From the NCBI RefSeq assembly GCF_900083545.1, contig NZ_LT559262.1, positions 682,001 through 746,000 on the forward strand: a stretch of 64,000 bases of DNA. The letters run 5' to 3'. The DNA is from Alistipes provencensis. GTDB taxonomy: Bacteria > Bacteroidota > Bacteroidia > Bacteroidales > Rikenellaceae. Numbering within the stretch: position 1 is the stretch's first letter; the number at the start of each line of letters is the position of its first letter. Below, piece after piece: positions 17,398-26,415 of the stretch. The notes under the pieces were generated by a model. The model saw nothing but the letters and a program-made list of their open reading frames with translations, was not told where the DNA came from and made no database searches. The position numbers and the translations under genes were made by a program.

Positions 17398-18843
17398 TTA
17401 ATTGTTTATTGCGTGATATTCGAAATCCATGATCTCGGAGAGCATGCCCAGCTCGCGCAGATAGTCGCCGTCGACGATGGCGAAATGCTGCGTGGTGCCG
17501 ATCTTCAGTATCTCCTCGAAGAGCCGCTCGACGGGGACCACCGGGCGGAAGATGCTGTGCGAATAGGTGGCCAGAATGTGGTCGCCCTCCAACGAATCGA
17601 CCAGCGTGGCGACCAGCTTGTAGCGTCCGTCGCACTCCACCAACTGGGCCATGGTCTTGCGGCCCGGCGAGATGCGGTACCAAGCGAACGGAGCCCCGGC
17701 GTACTTGTAGGAGGTCTTGGCGAAGCGCACGTCGCGGGCGATCACCACGTTCTGCTGCCAGTCGGGGTCGTTGTGGTCGTTGGGACCGGCGTGTCCGCCC
17801 GCAAAGGTGCCGTAGTCGGACTCGATGTGGAACGGCTCGAGGAAATTGACGTTCTTGCCCGAGATCAGTTTCAGCAGATAGGTGATGAGGCCCGCACCGA
17901 TGTCGGCCTCGGGAACCAGCACCGAGCAGTTGTCGTTGAACCACGGGTGGTAGAACCCGGCGCGCAGGCCCACCAGTTCGAACATGGCCCGGTCGATGTC
18001 GTTGAAGACCATCACGTCGATGTCCGACCGCTCGGCCATCTTCTGCAAGCCGATCGAGGCCCGCACCGAAGCTTCGAACTTGTCGCGCGCCACGTCGTCC
18101 ATCATCCGGTAGTGGGAGGTCAGCTCGTCGCAGTAGGCTTTCAGCTCCTTGTCGCTCACCGCGTCGATCACCTCGCCGTAGACCGAATAGGGCAGAAAAC
18201 GGATTTCGGGGCCCAGTTTGGTGAACAGGTCGTAGGGATCGATGTAGGTCGACCACATGGCCTCGTTGTAGTTGGCCAGCAGCCCCACGTTCGACTGGCG
18301 GAGAATGGCCCGGGCGCGGGCGGCGGAAGCGAAAAGGCGGATTTGCTCCGTAACCTCCTCGCGCGACCCCATCACGACCTTCACATGTTTGCGTCCGGTA
18401 CGGGGAACCGATCCGGAGGCTTCGAGCGAACCGACGAGCGTCCCGGCGCAGAGGTAGTCGATGAAGTCGTCCTCGTCCAGCGTATCCTTGAACGAAACGT
18501 GGTCCTTGGCGACATTGACGAAGAGGATCGGCACCTCGGGCATATCCCTCAGGAAACGTATCCACGCGAAGTCCTCGGACCACGAGAGGAACTCGGCGAT
18601 GACGAAATCGACCTTCTCCATGTAGAAATGGTCCATGGCGTCCATGGCCTCCTCCTTGTCGTAGACGATTCCGGGGAACACGACGTCGAGGAAATCCATC
18701 GTCCCGAGTATCTTTTTCACATCGGCATCCTTGCGCTGGGCATATGTGCCCCGCCGGAGCCCTTCACCCAGCATCTTGAAGCGGGGCGACGCGATCAGCA
18801 GCAGACCTGCCTTCGCTTTTCTGGTTTTCAGGTTACTATTCAT
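17398..18843 (-). CDS. L-arabinose/L-fucose-isomerase-like sugar isomerase
   Basis: The product is 481 residues, close to AraA (about 500). The first 180 residues form a Rossmann-like region (KAGLLLIASPRFKMLGEGL; VILFVN-like strand). Then come blocks comparable to the metal site of AraA: a glutamate in CSVLVPEADIGAG, an acidic/histidine block HIESDYGTFAGGHAG, and the C-terminal TTQHFAIVDGDY, which aligns with the C-terminal histidine of AraA. It likely isomerises an aldose to a ketose in the cytoplasm before the ROK kinase acts. It overlaps the MFS gene by eight bases. The substrate is not classical arabinose by any evidence here; family membership is moderately sure, specificity is open. Confidence 0.65.
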   Translation of the reverse strand: MNSNLKTRKAKAGLLLIASPRFKMLGEGLRRGTYAQRKDADVKKILGTMDFLDVVFPGIVYDKEEAMDAMDHFYMEKVDFVIAEFLSWSEDFAWIRFLRDMPEVPILFVNVAKDHVSFKDTLDEDDFIDYLCAGTLVGSLEASGSVPRTGRKHVKVVMGSREEVTEQIRLFASAARARAILRQSNVGLLANYNEAMWSTYIDPYDLFTKLGPEIRFLPYSVYGEVIDAVSDKELKAYCDELTSHYRMMDDVARDKFEASVRASIGLQKMAERSDIDVMVFNDIDRAMFELVGLRAGFYHPWFNDNCSVLVPEADIGAGLITYLLKLISGKNVNFLEPFHIESDYGTFAGGHAGPNDHNDPDWQQNVVIARDVRFAKTSYKYAGAPFAWYRISPGRKTMAQLVECDGRYKLVATLVDSLEGDHILATYSHSIFRPVVPVERLFEEILKIGTTQHFAIVDGDYLRELGMLSEIMDFEYHAINN

Positions 18844-20098
18844 GTCTGATCTTGTTATAGTCTCTCATATAGAAATATTTGGCACCGAGGAGCATCACCA
18901 CGCCGCACACCAGCCATACGACGGCCAGCATCGAGATGCCGAACGACAGCCCCGCGGCCTGCTTCACCATGCCCAGCACCAGCGGAGCCAGCGCGCCGAT
19001 GGCGAATCCGGTCATAATCATCACGCCCGAAGCCGAGGAGTGGTACCGGGGCGGGATGACGTCGTAGAGCACCGTGTAGGTGTTGGCGTCGAAGAACGCA
19101 CGGGCGAAGCCGAAGCCGGCGAAACCGATGTAGATGACCCACAGCGTGGACGAGTTGCCCATCAGGACGATGAACGGCACGGCGACCAGCAGCCCGAAGC
19201 CCTGCATGGCCATGCGCCACGCGGGATGCAGGCTACCCAGTTTATCCGAGAGGCGTCCGGCCAGCAGCACGCCGATGAAAGCGAACAGGTGGGTGTAGAA
19301 CATCGAGTGGAATCCGGCGCCCGCGAGGTCCATGCCGAAGTTTTCGTAGAGGTAGGTGGGCATCCATGTGAGGTAGCCCGTCAGCACGAAGATCAGTCCG
19401 GCGAAGCAGACCGTGAGGATCAGGGCCGTCGGCGTGGTGAAGACCATGCGGAATCCCTCCATCAGCCGCGGCTTGGGCTCGGCGGCCTCCGCGGCGGCAA
19501 CGGCGGCCGGCTCCTTCTTGTCCTTCAGCCGCACGGCCATGACGATGCCGTGCACGACGCCGATGGCGCCGAAGATGTAGAAGGCGCTCCGCCAGCCCCA
19601 CAACTGTCCGATATATCCCGCGGCGTAACCGCTGATGATGATGCCGATGTAGTAGGCGGTCTGGTGGATCGACATGGCGAAGGCCCGGGTCTTGTCGTGG
19701 TACTGCGCCAGCAGCGAATAGTTGGCCGGGCCGAAGAACGCCTCGCCGCCGCCCGTGGCGACGCTGCGCATCAGCACGAGCATCACGAAGCCGTTGCAGA
19801 GGCCCGTGAACATCGTGGCCACGCTCCAGAACAGGATGCTTCCCGTGACGATCCACTTACGGCTGAAACGGTCGCCCACCAGTCCGCCGATGGGCACCAG
19901 CAGGGCATAGAAAAGATTGAATACCGTGGCGATGGAGCCGATGGCCACATCGCTCAGGCCCAGATCCTCGCGGATGAGCGGAAGCACCACGTTGAAGACC
20001 TGCCGGTCGGCCTGATTCAGGAGATAGGCGACCCACAGCAGGGCCAGCACCTCCCATTTGTACTTCGGGTTCTTTTTCCCGACGGTTGCAGTTGTCAT
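18836..20098 (-). CDS. Major facilitator superfamily sugar transporter
   Basis: The protein is 420 residues with about twelve hydrophobic helices. The first helix holds YLLNQADRQVFNVVLPLIREDLGLSD, and loop 2-3 carries GGLVGDRFSRK, the MFS signature. A hydrophilic loop rich in Ala/Glu (about residues 200-215) separates the two halves. It sits between a secreted glycoside hydrolase and a cytoplasmic isomerase, so it most likely imports the released mono- or disaccharide across the inner membrane. It is 29 bases from the hydrolase gene and overlaps the next gene by eight bases. Confidence 0.9.
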   Translation of the reverse strand: MTTATVGKKNPKYKWEVLALLWVAYLLNQADRQVFNVVLPLIREDLGLSDVAIGSIATVFNLFYALLVPIGGLVGDRFSRKWIVTGSILFWSVATMFTGLCNGFVMLVLMRSVATGGGEAFFGPANYSLLAQYHDKTRAFAMSIHQTAYYIGIIISGYAAGYIGQLWGWRSAFYIFGAIGVVHGIVMAVRLKDKKEPAAVAAAEAAEPKPRLMEGFRMVFTTPTALILTVCFAGLIFVLTGYLTWMPTYLYENFGMDLAGAGFHSMFYTHLFAFIGVLLAGRLSDKLGSLHPAWRMAMQGFGLLVAVPFIVLMGNSSTLWVIYIGFAGFGFARAFFDANTYTVLYDVIPPRYHSSASGVMIMTGFAIGALAPLVLGMVKQAAGLSFGISMLAVVWLVCGVVMLLGAKYFYMRDYNKIRHE

Positions 20099-20127
20099 TG
20101 GTTATAGGTTCATTTTATGCACTTGGG

Positions 20128-21600
20128 TTAATACAGCATATCCTGATTGGTTCCGGCGGCCTTGCGTTCGACGGCCTCCCCGCGGAACGGCACGGCGCCG
20201 CGCTCGACCAGCAGCATCGGGGCGTCCCACACCGGGCATCCGGTCAGCTTCATGCGGCCTCCGTCGCGGCTGCCGTGGGGCTGCGGCAGGTCGAAGATGC
20301 GGCCCGTTACGGGTTCCACGAGCACGGGATCCTTGAGCGAAAGCCCCTCGACACTCATTTCGACCTTGTCCCAAGCCAGTTCGTCGCCCGGAATCCGGTC
20401 AGAGTACCAGAACATCACGCCGATCGGCTTGTCATCGGCATCCGCGAGTCCCACGAGCGCGATCTCACGGGCCGTATTGGCCGTGAATGCCGGCCTTCCC
20501 GCGGGTTTCACCCCGCTGTGCAGCAGGTTGACCATGTGCTGCATGGCATGGTACGACGGCCGTTTGTAGACCACCTGTTTGAGCAGGTTCGTGCGCAGCA
20601 GGCCGAACGACTGCAACATGTTGGGATACTGGTTGTCGACAATGGCGAAGATCGACGAACGGATGCCCAGCGCGAAGTCGTTGGCCAGACGCCGTGCGAC
20701 CCACTTGGCCTGGCTGTACTCAGTCCACTCGTGGTAGCGCAGCGCATGGGCCCATTCGAGGACGGCCGGACAGCCGCTCTCGCCCTGAAACAGACGGATG
20801 CGCGGATCGTACGAGGCGACGAGTTCGGCCAGCGCCTCGATGCCGGGTGTGGCGTCGTCGGGATTTTCATGATAGGGATGGAAGCTCACATAGTCGATGA
20901 GGCCCAGTTTGCCGCGCTCGCGGAGAATATCCAGCACGCGGCCCGTGAAGCCGATCGGCATGCGCGAAAGCCCGAAGCCGATGATGACCGCCCCGGAATC
21001 GACCTTGCGGACGGCTTCGGCCGTGCGGATCAGCAATTCGGCATAGGCCGCGGACTGGTCGGCGCCCCGGAGGTTCGGCTCGTTCCACACCTCCCATTCG
21101 CTGACGCGCCCTTTGTAACGACGCGCCACGGCCGTCACATAGCGCTCCCACGCCTGCAGCGTTTTTTCATCGGTAAAGATGCGCGACCCGAGGCTCTTCT
21201 GCGCCCCGTAAACCGGATTACCGTAGGCGAGGCACATCCACGGACGGATGCCCTGCTCGCGGAGTCCGTCGACCGCTTCGTCGAGCCACCCGAATTCGTA
21301 TTTACCCTTCTCCTGTTCGCAGCGGGCCCAGCCGCTCTGGATACGCGCGGCGCCTACTCCCAGTTCGCCCACATAGGGCTTATAAGCCGAGAAATCGGCA
21401 TATTCGCGGTCGAGGCACTCGCACCCCACCGACCAACGCGGATTGGCCAGTTCGCGCGAGGAGGCTGTCGCTACCTGCCCGATCTGTTCGAGCCCGGGGG
21501 AGACCGTCTGCAACTTTTTCCAAGTCAGCGACCAATGCTGTGCAGGGGCGACCGATGCGAGCAAGAGGCCCGATAAGCTGAGAAAGAAAGTTTTTTTCAT
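20128..21600 (-). CDS. Secreted clan GH-A glycoside hydrolase (GH39-like)
   Basis: The product is 490 residues from the ATG at 21600, with a signal peptide MKKTFFLSLSGLLLASVAPAQ. The catalytic domain is a TIM barrel. EVWNEPN carries the acid/base Glu174, and LFQGESG carries the likely nucleophile Glu274, the spacing expected for retaining clan GH-A enzymes. The C-terminal 130 residues are a beta-sandwich. The NEPN context and early barrel (ARIQSGWARCEQEKGKYEF) are closest to GH39-type enzymes, but exact family is not certain. It is the first gene of the operon, behind a promoter with a GntR-type operator, so its product sugar probably feeds the transporter, isomerase and kinase that follow. 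Confidence 0.8.
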   Translation of the reverse strand: MKKTFFLSLSGLLLASVAPAQHWSLTWKKLQTVSPGLEQIGQVATASSRELANPRWSVGCECLDREYADFSAYKPYVGELGVGAARIQSGWARCEQEKGKYEFGWLDEAVDGLREQGIRPWMCLAYGNPVYGAQKSLGSRIFTDEKTLQAWERYVTAVARRYKGRVSEWEVWNEPNLRGADQSAAYAELLIRTAEAVRKVDSGAVIIGFGLSRMPIGFTGRVLDILRERGKLGLIDYVSFHPYHENPDDATPGIEALAELVASYDPRIRLFQGESGCPAVLEWAHALRYHEWTEYSQAKWVARRLANDFALGIRSSIFAIVDNQYPNMLQSFGLLRTNLLKQVVYKRPSYHAMQHMVNLLHSGVKPAGRPAFTANTAREIALVGLADADDKPIGVMFWYSDRIPGDELAWDKVEMSVEGLSLKDPVLVEPVTGRIFDLPQPHGSRDGGRMKLTGCPVWDAPMLLVERGAVPFRGEAVERKAAGTNQDMLY

Positions 21601-21629
21601 TTTAAAAAAGTGGTTAGCGGTTTTTTTCC

Positions 21630-21637
21630 TATATTTG
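21630..21637 (+). promoter_or_regulatory. -7 box for the GntR regulator gene
   Basis: TATATTTG matches the -7 consensus on the plus strand, about 100 bases before the ATG at 21736. No clear -33 element precedes it. The putative operator at 21655-21677 would lie just downstream, consistent with autoregulation. Confidence 0.4.
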
Positions 21638-21654
21638 TTGGTACTTAGCCGTGT

Positions 21655-21707
21655 GATTGGTGTTGTGTAGTGTGGTGCAAATATAAGCAAAAAAACAAAC
21701 AAACCAA
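21655..21707 (-). promoter_or_regulatory. Promoter and GntR-type operator of the hydrolase operon
   Basis: On the minus strand a TATATTTG -7 box (21678-21685) has a TTG about 19 bases upstream, then directly abuts CACCACACTACACAAC (21662-21677) continuing to 21655. This is the same arrangement as at susC (operator immediately behind the -7 box) and the sequence is closely related to both operator copies there. The element lies between the divergent hydrolase and GntR genes. Confidence 0.65.
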
Positions 21708-21735
21708 CAATTATTTCATTTTTTAAACGAGAGAC

Positions 21736-22770
21736 ATGCCGGAAAAGATTAAAATAGACCACGAGAGCCAAATACCGGTTTACAAACAGATCGTAGGACA
21801 GGTGGAAGAACTGGTACGCAGCGGCGAATATCCCGACGGATGTCTGCTGCCGTCGATGAACGAACTCTCGGCCGTGCTCGACATTTCGAAGGAGACGGTC
21901 AAAAAGGCCTACTCCATACTCCGCAACAAAGGTTACATCGATGCCAAGCAGGGCAAGGGATTCTATGTTTCGGCCGCAGGGGTCGCCGACAAACTGAGCG
22001 TTCTGGTCCTGTTCGACAAGCTGAGCAACTACAAGCAGGTGCTCTTCAACTCGTTCGCCGAGGAGATCGGCGACGCGGCCGAAATCACCATCCGGCTCCA
22101 CAACCAGAATGTCGACCTGCTGGAATATTACGTCGAGGAGAACCTCGACCTGTTCGACTACTATGTCATCACGCCCCACTTCCCGCTCGACGCGGCTTCG
22201 CAGAAGCGGGTGCTGAAGATACTCACGCGCATCCCCAACCGCAAGCTCATCATGGTGGACCACTGGATGAAGGAGCTTCCGGGCAACTACGGCGCCGTCT
22301 ATCAGGATTTCGCCAACGACGCCTACGAGGGGCTGGGGTACGGGCTCAAGAAACTGAAGACCTGCTCCCGGTTCAATGTCGTGACGCTCCCCTCGAGCCT
22401 CTACTACACGTCGGTAGGCAAGGCCGTGGAGCGGTTCTGCCGCGACAACGACATCGCCGTGGAGTTCCACACGGAAATCACCCCCGGAATCATCCGCGAG
22501 AAGGAGGTCTACCTGATTCTCAACAGCCAGTACGACTTGGGGCTGATCGAACTGGTGCGCCGCGCCCGCGAACTGAACTACCGTGTGGGCCGCGACATCA
22601 GCATCATCTCCTACAACGAGTCGCCGATCAACGAGATCATCCTCAACGGCCTGACGACCATCTCGACCGACTTCCGGCAGATGGGCGTGCTGGTGGCCCG
22701 GATGATCCTCGACAAGACGCCCGCCAAGATCAAGTGCGACTTCCAGATGATCCGCCGCAACACCTTTTAG
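21736..22770 (+). CDS. GntR-family transcriptional regulator with LacI-like effector domain
   Basis: The protein is 344 residues. Residues 1-75 are a winged helix of the GntR family (IPVYKQIVGQVEELVRSGEY, LLPSMNELSAVLDISKETV, AYSILRNKGYIDAKQGKGFYV). The remaining 265 residues are a periplasmic-binding-protein-like domain (LSVLVLFDKLSNYKQVLFNSF; DYYVITPHFPLD; RVGRDISIISYNESPINEIILNGLTTISTDF), as in AraR/FucR-type sugar regulators, rather than an FCD or UTRA domain. It probably binds a sugar and releases operator DNA. Divergence from the hydrolase operon, and matching elements at susC, point to control of both. It is followed nine bases later by an acyltransferase gene. Confidence 0.9.
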   Translation: MPEKIKIDHESQIPVYKQIVGQVEELVRSGEYPDGCLLPSMNELSAVLDISKETVKKAYSILRNKGYIDAKQGKGFYVSAAGVADKLSVLVLFDKLSNYKQVLFNSFAEEIGDAAEITIRLHNQNVDLLEYYVEENLDLFDYYVITPHFPLDAASQKRVLKILTRIPNRKLIMVDHWMKELPGNYGAVYQDFANDAYEGLGYGLKKLKTCSRFNVVTLPSSLYYTSVGKAVERFCRDNDIAVEFHTEITPGIIREKEVYLILNSQYDLGLIELVRRARELNYRVGRDISIISYNESPINEIILNGLTTISTDFRQMGVLVARMILDKTPAKIKCDFQMIRRNTF

Positions 22771-22779
22771 ACGCACCTC

Positions 22780-23934
22780 ATGAAGAACCGACTCCCCGAC
22801 CTCCGCATCCCGGTCCGCGAACGCATCGGCTGGGTGGACCTCCTGCGTGTGATCGCCTGTTTTCTGGTGGTCTTTTCCCACAGTTGCGACGCCTTCGTCG
22901 CCGTGTTCGACAGCGACCGCGCGACCTTTCTGCAGGGAGCTCTGGCCGGCAGCCTCGTGCGGGCCTGCGTGCCGCTGTTCGTAATGATGTCGGGAGTCCT
23001 GCTGCTGCCCGTGCGGACCGACGCCGGGAGTTTCTTCCGCAAGCGCATCGGCCGCATCCTCGTAGCACTGGTCTTCTGGTCGCTGGCGCTGCCCGTACTC
23101 TATTTCCTCTACATGCGTTATGTCGGTTCGGCCAGCCCCACGATCGACCCCGCCATGTTCACCGGTGAGGCCACGCTCCGCAAGATGTGGACCTTCGTCT
23201 TCAACTTCACCTACGACACCACGCCGCTCTGGTATCTCTACATGCTCCTCGGGCTCTATTTCATCATGCCGATCCTGAGCGCTTGGCTCGAACGGGCCTC
23301 GCAGCGCGACCTGCTGACCGTGCTCGGTATCTGGGGGCTGACGCTGCTGCTGCCCTACATGAAGATGCTGGCCCCGATGCTGGGCTATGCCGGCAATTAC
23401 GGCAACATGGGCCTCTTCGGCGTCTGCGACTGGAACGAATTCGGGACGTTCTACTACGTCTCGGGCTTCGCGGGCTACCTCGTGCTGGCCTTCTACCTCG
23501 TGAAATTCCCGCCCGCGTGGAGCCGGCGCAAGACGCTGGGCATCTGCATCCCGGCTTTCCTTGTCGGCTACCTCATCACGGGGCTGGGCTATGTGGTGAT
23601 GCAGAAATATTTTCCGGGCAACTACGCCTATCTGGAGATCGTCTGGTATTTCGCCGGCATCAACGTCTTCCTGATGACTGCCCCTGTTTTCATCCTCGTG
23701 CAGAAAGCCGCCGCACGGCCCCGCGCATGGCTTTCGCGGCTGGCGGGCGCCACGTTCGGCATCTACCTCTGCCACTTCATCTTCGTGCAGGCGGGCTATG
23801 ACCTCGTGCAGCAAATCCCGGGACTCCCGGCACTGGTGCGCATCGCGCTGATCGCCTGCGGAGCCTTCGCCGTAAGCTGGCTCGCGGTGTGGCTCATGCA
23901 GCGCTGGCGCGTGACGCGGCGGCTCGTGGAGTAA
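22780..23934 (+). CDS. Acyltransferase-3-family membrane protein
   Basis: The product is 384 residues with about ten hydrophobic helices. It opens with IGWVDLLRVIACFLVVFSHSCDAF, the family's N-terminal block with the essential-type histidine, followed by SLVRACVPLFVMMSGVLLL and FFRKRIGRIL, also typical. Members transfer acetyl or other acyl groups to sugars, peptidoglycan or surface glycans in the inner membrane. It is nine bases after the GntR gene and 30 bases before an aldose epimerase, an unusual place for this family. Whether it modifies the imported sugar or an own-surface glycan is unknown. Confidence 0.85.
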   Translation: MKNRLPDLRIPVRERIGWVDLLRVIACFLVVFSHSCDAFVAVFDSDRATFLQGALAGSLVRACVPLFVMMSGVLLLPVRTDAGSFFRKRIGRILVALVFWSLALPVLYFLYMRYVGSASPTIDPAMFTGEATLRKMWTFVFNFTYDTTPLWYLYMLLGLYFIMPILSAWLERASQRDLLTVLGIWGLTLLLPYMKMLAPMLGYAGNYGNMGLFGVCDWNEFGTFYYVSGFAGYLVLAFYLVKFPPAWSRRKTLGICIPAFLVGYLITGLGYVVMQKYFPGNYAYLEIVWYFAGINVFLMTAPVFILVQKAAARPRAWLSRLAGATFGIYLCHFIFVQAGYDLVQQIPGLPALVRIALIACGAFAVSWLAVWLMQRWRVTRRLVE

Positions 23935-23964
23935 CCTTTAACCGAAACCAAACCATTCCGACTT

Positions 23965-25089
23965 ATGAAAAGAAATATTATCGCACTGTGCACCCTGCTG
24001 CTCGCCGCCTGCGGCGGAGCGGAAACGGGAATCACGCTCCTCAGCGAAGGAGCGTTCGATGCCCGGATCGACGGCAAACCCGTCAAACTCTACACGCTGC
24101 ATGCCGGCGACGTGACCATGCAGGTCACCAACTACGGCGCCCGTGTCGTATCGCTCTGGACCCCGGACCGCGAGGGTCGTTACGAGGATATCGTACTGGG
24201 CTACGACTCGCTCTCCCGCTACGTCGACAACACCGGCGAGCGCTTCCTCGGCGCCGTCGTGGGTCCCTATGCCAACCGCATTGCCGGCGGCCGCTTCACG
24301 CTCGACGGCGTGGAGTACACCCTGCCGCAGAACAACAACGGACAGACGCTCCACGGAGGTTTGAACGGACTGGACCGCGTCGTCTGGGACGTGGTATCGG
24401 CCACCGACGACCGGCTCGTGCTGACCTACACGCACGCCGACGGCGAAGAGGGATTCCCGGGCAACCTGCAGATTCGCATGACCTACTCGCTCACGCCCCA
24501 AAACGAGTTCCGCATCGACTACGACGCCACGACCGACAAACCCACCGTCGTGAACCTCTCGCACCACCCCTTCTTCAACCTCAAAGGCGAGGGTAACGGC
24601 ACCATCCTCGACAACGTGCTGACGATCAACGCCAGCCGCACCACGCCCGTCGATTCGGTGCTGATCCCCACGGGTGAAATCGCCGACGTAGCGGGCACGC
24701 CTTTCGATTTCCGCCAGCCGCATGCCATCGGCGAGCGCATCGGGGCCGACAACGAACAACTGCGCAACGGCGGCGGTTACGACCACAACTGGATCATCGA
24801 CCGCCGGAGTGCCGACGGCATCGAGACGGCCGCCACAGTCTGGGAACCCGCTTCGGGACGCACCGTCGAGGTGTTGAGCGACCAGCCCGCCCTGCAGTTC
24901 TACAGCGGTAATTTCTTCGACGGCGCGGTCAACGGCAAGTACGGCAAACCCCTCCGCTACCGCGAGTCGCTGGCCCTCGAGACCCAGAAATATCCCGACA
25001 GCCCCAACCACCCCGGCTTCCCGTCGACCGAACTGCGTCCCGGGGAACATTACACCCAAGTCTGCATCTACCGCTTCGGCACGAAATAA
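23965..25089 (+). CDS. galM: Aldose 1-epimerase lipoprotein
   Basis: The protein is 374 residues with a lipoprotein signal, lipobox LLAAC (Cys16), so it is exported and lipid-anchored, as many Bacteroidetes GalM proteins are. Family blocks are clear: TNYGARVVSLWTPDREG, FLGAVVGPYANRIAGGRF, QTLHGGLNGLDRVVWD, NLSHHPFFNLKG with the catalytic-type histidine, DHNWIID, LQFYSGNF and the C-terminal LRPGEHYTQ glutamate. It interconverts alpha and beta anomers of a free sugar, here likely in the periplasm before uptake. It closes the GntR operon and is followed by a strong bidirectional terminator. Confidence 0.92.
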   Translation: MKRNIIALCTLLLAACGGAETGITLLSEGAFDARIDGKPVKLYTLHAGDVTMQVTNYGARVVSLWTPDREGRYEDIVLGYDSLSRYVDNTGERFLGAVVGPYANRIAGGRFTLDGVEYTLPQNNNGQTLHGGLNGLDRVVWDVVSATDDRLVLTYTHADGEEGFPGNLQIRMTYSLTPQNEFRIDYDATTDKPTVVNLSHHPFFNLKGEGNGTILDNVLTINASRTTPVDSVLIPTGEIADVAGTPFDFRQPHAIGERIGADNEQLRNGGGYDHNWIIDRRSADGIETAATVWEPASGRTVEVLSDQPALQFYSGNFFDGAVNGKYGKPLRYRESLALETQKYPDSPNHPGFPSTELRPGEHYTQVCIYRFGTK

Positions 25090-25095
25090 GTACGA

Positions 25096-25124
25096 AAAAG
25101 CCCCGCTCTCGGAGCGGGGCTTTT
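25096..25124. terminator. Bidirectional intrinsic terminator
   Basis: AAAAGCCCCGCTC (25096-25108) pairs perfectly with GAGCGGGGCTTTT (25112-25124) over a three-base loop, with A/T runs on both sides. It separates the epimerase gene from the convergent efflux operon whose last stop codon begins at 25126. Confidence 0.9.
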
Positions 25125-25125
25125 C

Positions 25126-26415
25126 TTACCGGCCCGTCACACGCATGTACTTCGCCAGCGAGGTGCGGTAGGCCGCACAAGCCGAGGTGAAGCTGTTGCG
25201 GCTCCGGGTGTAGAGCGTCTCGGCATCCAGCAGGTCGGTCAGCGGAGCCGTTCCGGCCTGATAGAAATTCCGGTTCTGCCGCAGGTTCTCGGCGGCCGAC
25301 GCCACGGAACGCCGCATGAGCTCGATCTGCGCATAGGCCTCCACCACCTCGCTCCACGTCCGCTCGACCTCCACAGCAAGCATTTCGCGGGCCTGCAAGC
25401 GGTCGTTCTCGGCCTGCTGCTCGCGGATGCGGGCTTTCTTCAGCGCATGGGCCCCGCCCCACCAGTCGGAGATCGGAACAGAAACCTGTGCGAACACCAG
25501 TCCGTCGTCCACATCCTTGTCCGTGACATTATAGTAAAGGTATCCGGCCCCCACGCCCACCGTCGGCAGACGCTTGCCGCGCTCCATACGTTTCCGGTAT
25601 TTCTGCGCCTCGACATTCTTCTCGGCAAGCAGGTATTCGGCCCGGCGGTCGAGCGCCTCCTCGACCGAGACATAGAAATTCCCCGGCGCTTCGGGCTCCC
25701 CGAAGGCCGCATCCCCGACATCGAACCCGCGCCAGTCCACGCCGATATGCTGGGCCAGCAGCATTTTCGACACTTTCAGCCCGTTCTCGACCTTCAGGCG
25801 GTTCGAGGCAATCTCCTGCTGGCGCAGTTCCACACGCAGCAGATCGTTCGAGGTCACGAGACCCGCCCGGACCGAGAGTTCTACCTGCCGGTGAATCTCC
25901 TCCAACTGCCGCTCCACGGCCCCGATGGTCGAAAGATTGTCGCGCAGCGAGACGATCTGCCAATAGTAGGTGTCGGTCTGCTCGCGGACCTCGGCCTCGG
26001 TCTTCCGCAACTGCAACTGCCCGACCTCCTCGCCCAGCCGGGCGAGCTTGTTGCCGTTGACGATCTTCAGCCCCGCGAAGACGGGCTGCACGGCGGTGAT
26101 ACCGCCCACGAGCCCCCGCTTGACCATCGACAGCGGCAGGTTCATCGTCCCCAATTGCGGAATGGTCATGCCGAAATCGGCCTGCACCAGCCCGTGCTGA
26201 GCCTGAAAAACGCCTCCCGTGGCCGAGACCTGCGGAAAGTAGTTGGTAAACGCCTCGCGGCGGGTCTGCAGGGCTGCTTCGAGGTCGAAACGGCTGTTTT
26301 GCAGGGTCCGGTTGTGCTCAGCGGCCGCGGCGCGGCATTCGTCGAGCGTCAGGGTCTGGGCTCCCGCCGGAAGCGCGAAAGCCGCGGACAACAGATATAG
26401 GAATATCTTTTTCAT
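25126..26415 (-). CDS. TolC-family outer-membrane efflux protein
   Basis: The product is 429 residues with a signal peptide ending PAGAQ. It shows the TolC plan: two repeats of long helical hairpins (LTLDECRAAAAEHNRTLQNS; LRVELRQQEIASNRLKVEN; ADNDRLQAREML-like) and a beta-barrel segment. The ATG shares its A with the stop codon of the upstream RND gene; a GTG three bases earlier is a less likely start. It forms the outer-membrane exit duct for the pump encoded by the two genes upstream. Confidence 0.9.
   Translation of the reverse strand: MKKIFLYLLSAAFALPAGAQTLTLDECRAAAAEHNRTLQNSRFDLEAALQTRREAFTNYFPQVSATGGVFQAQHGLVQADFGMTIPQLGTMNLPLSMVKRGLVGGITAVQPVFAGLKIVNGNKLARLGEEVGQLQLRKTEAEVREQTDTYYWQIVSLRDNLSTIGAVERQLEEIHRQVELSVRAGLVTSNDLLRVELRQQEIASNRLKVENGLKVSKMLLAQHIGVDWRGFDVGDAAFGEPEAPGNFYVSVEEALDRRAEYLLAEKNVEAQKYRKRMERGKRLPTVGVGAGYLYYNVTDKDVDDGLVFAQVSVPISDWWGGAHALKKARIREQQAENDRLQAREMLAVEVERTWSEVVEAYAQIELMRRSVASAAENLRQNRNFYQAGTAPLTDLLDAETLYTRSRNSFTSACAAYRTSLAKYMRVTGR

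Noticed and set aside
20128..23814. A 1228-residue minus-strand fusion of the GH-A hydrolase with upstream sequence
   Set aside because: The first two thirds are antisense to the GntR and acyltransferase genes and cross the promoter. The true start is the ATG at 21600, which begins a signal peptide.
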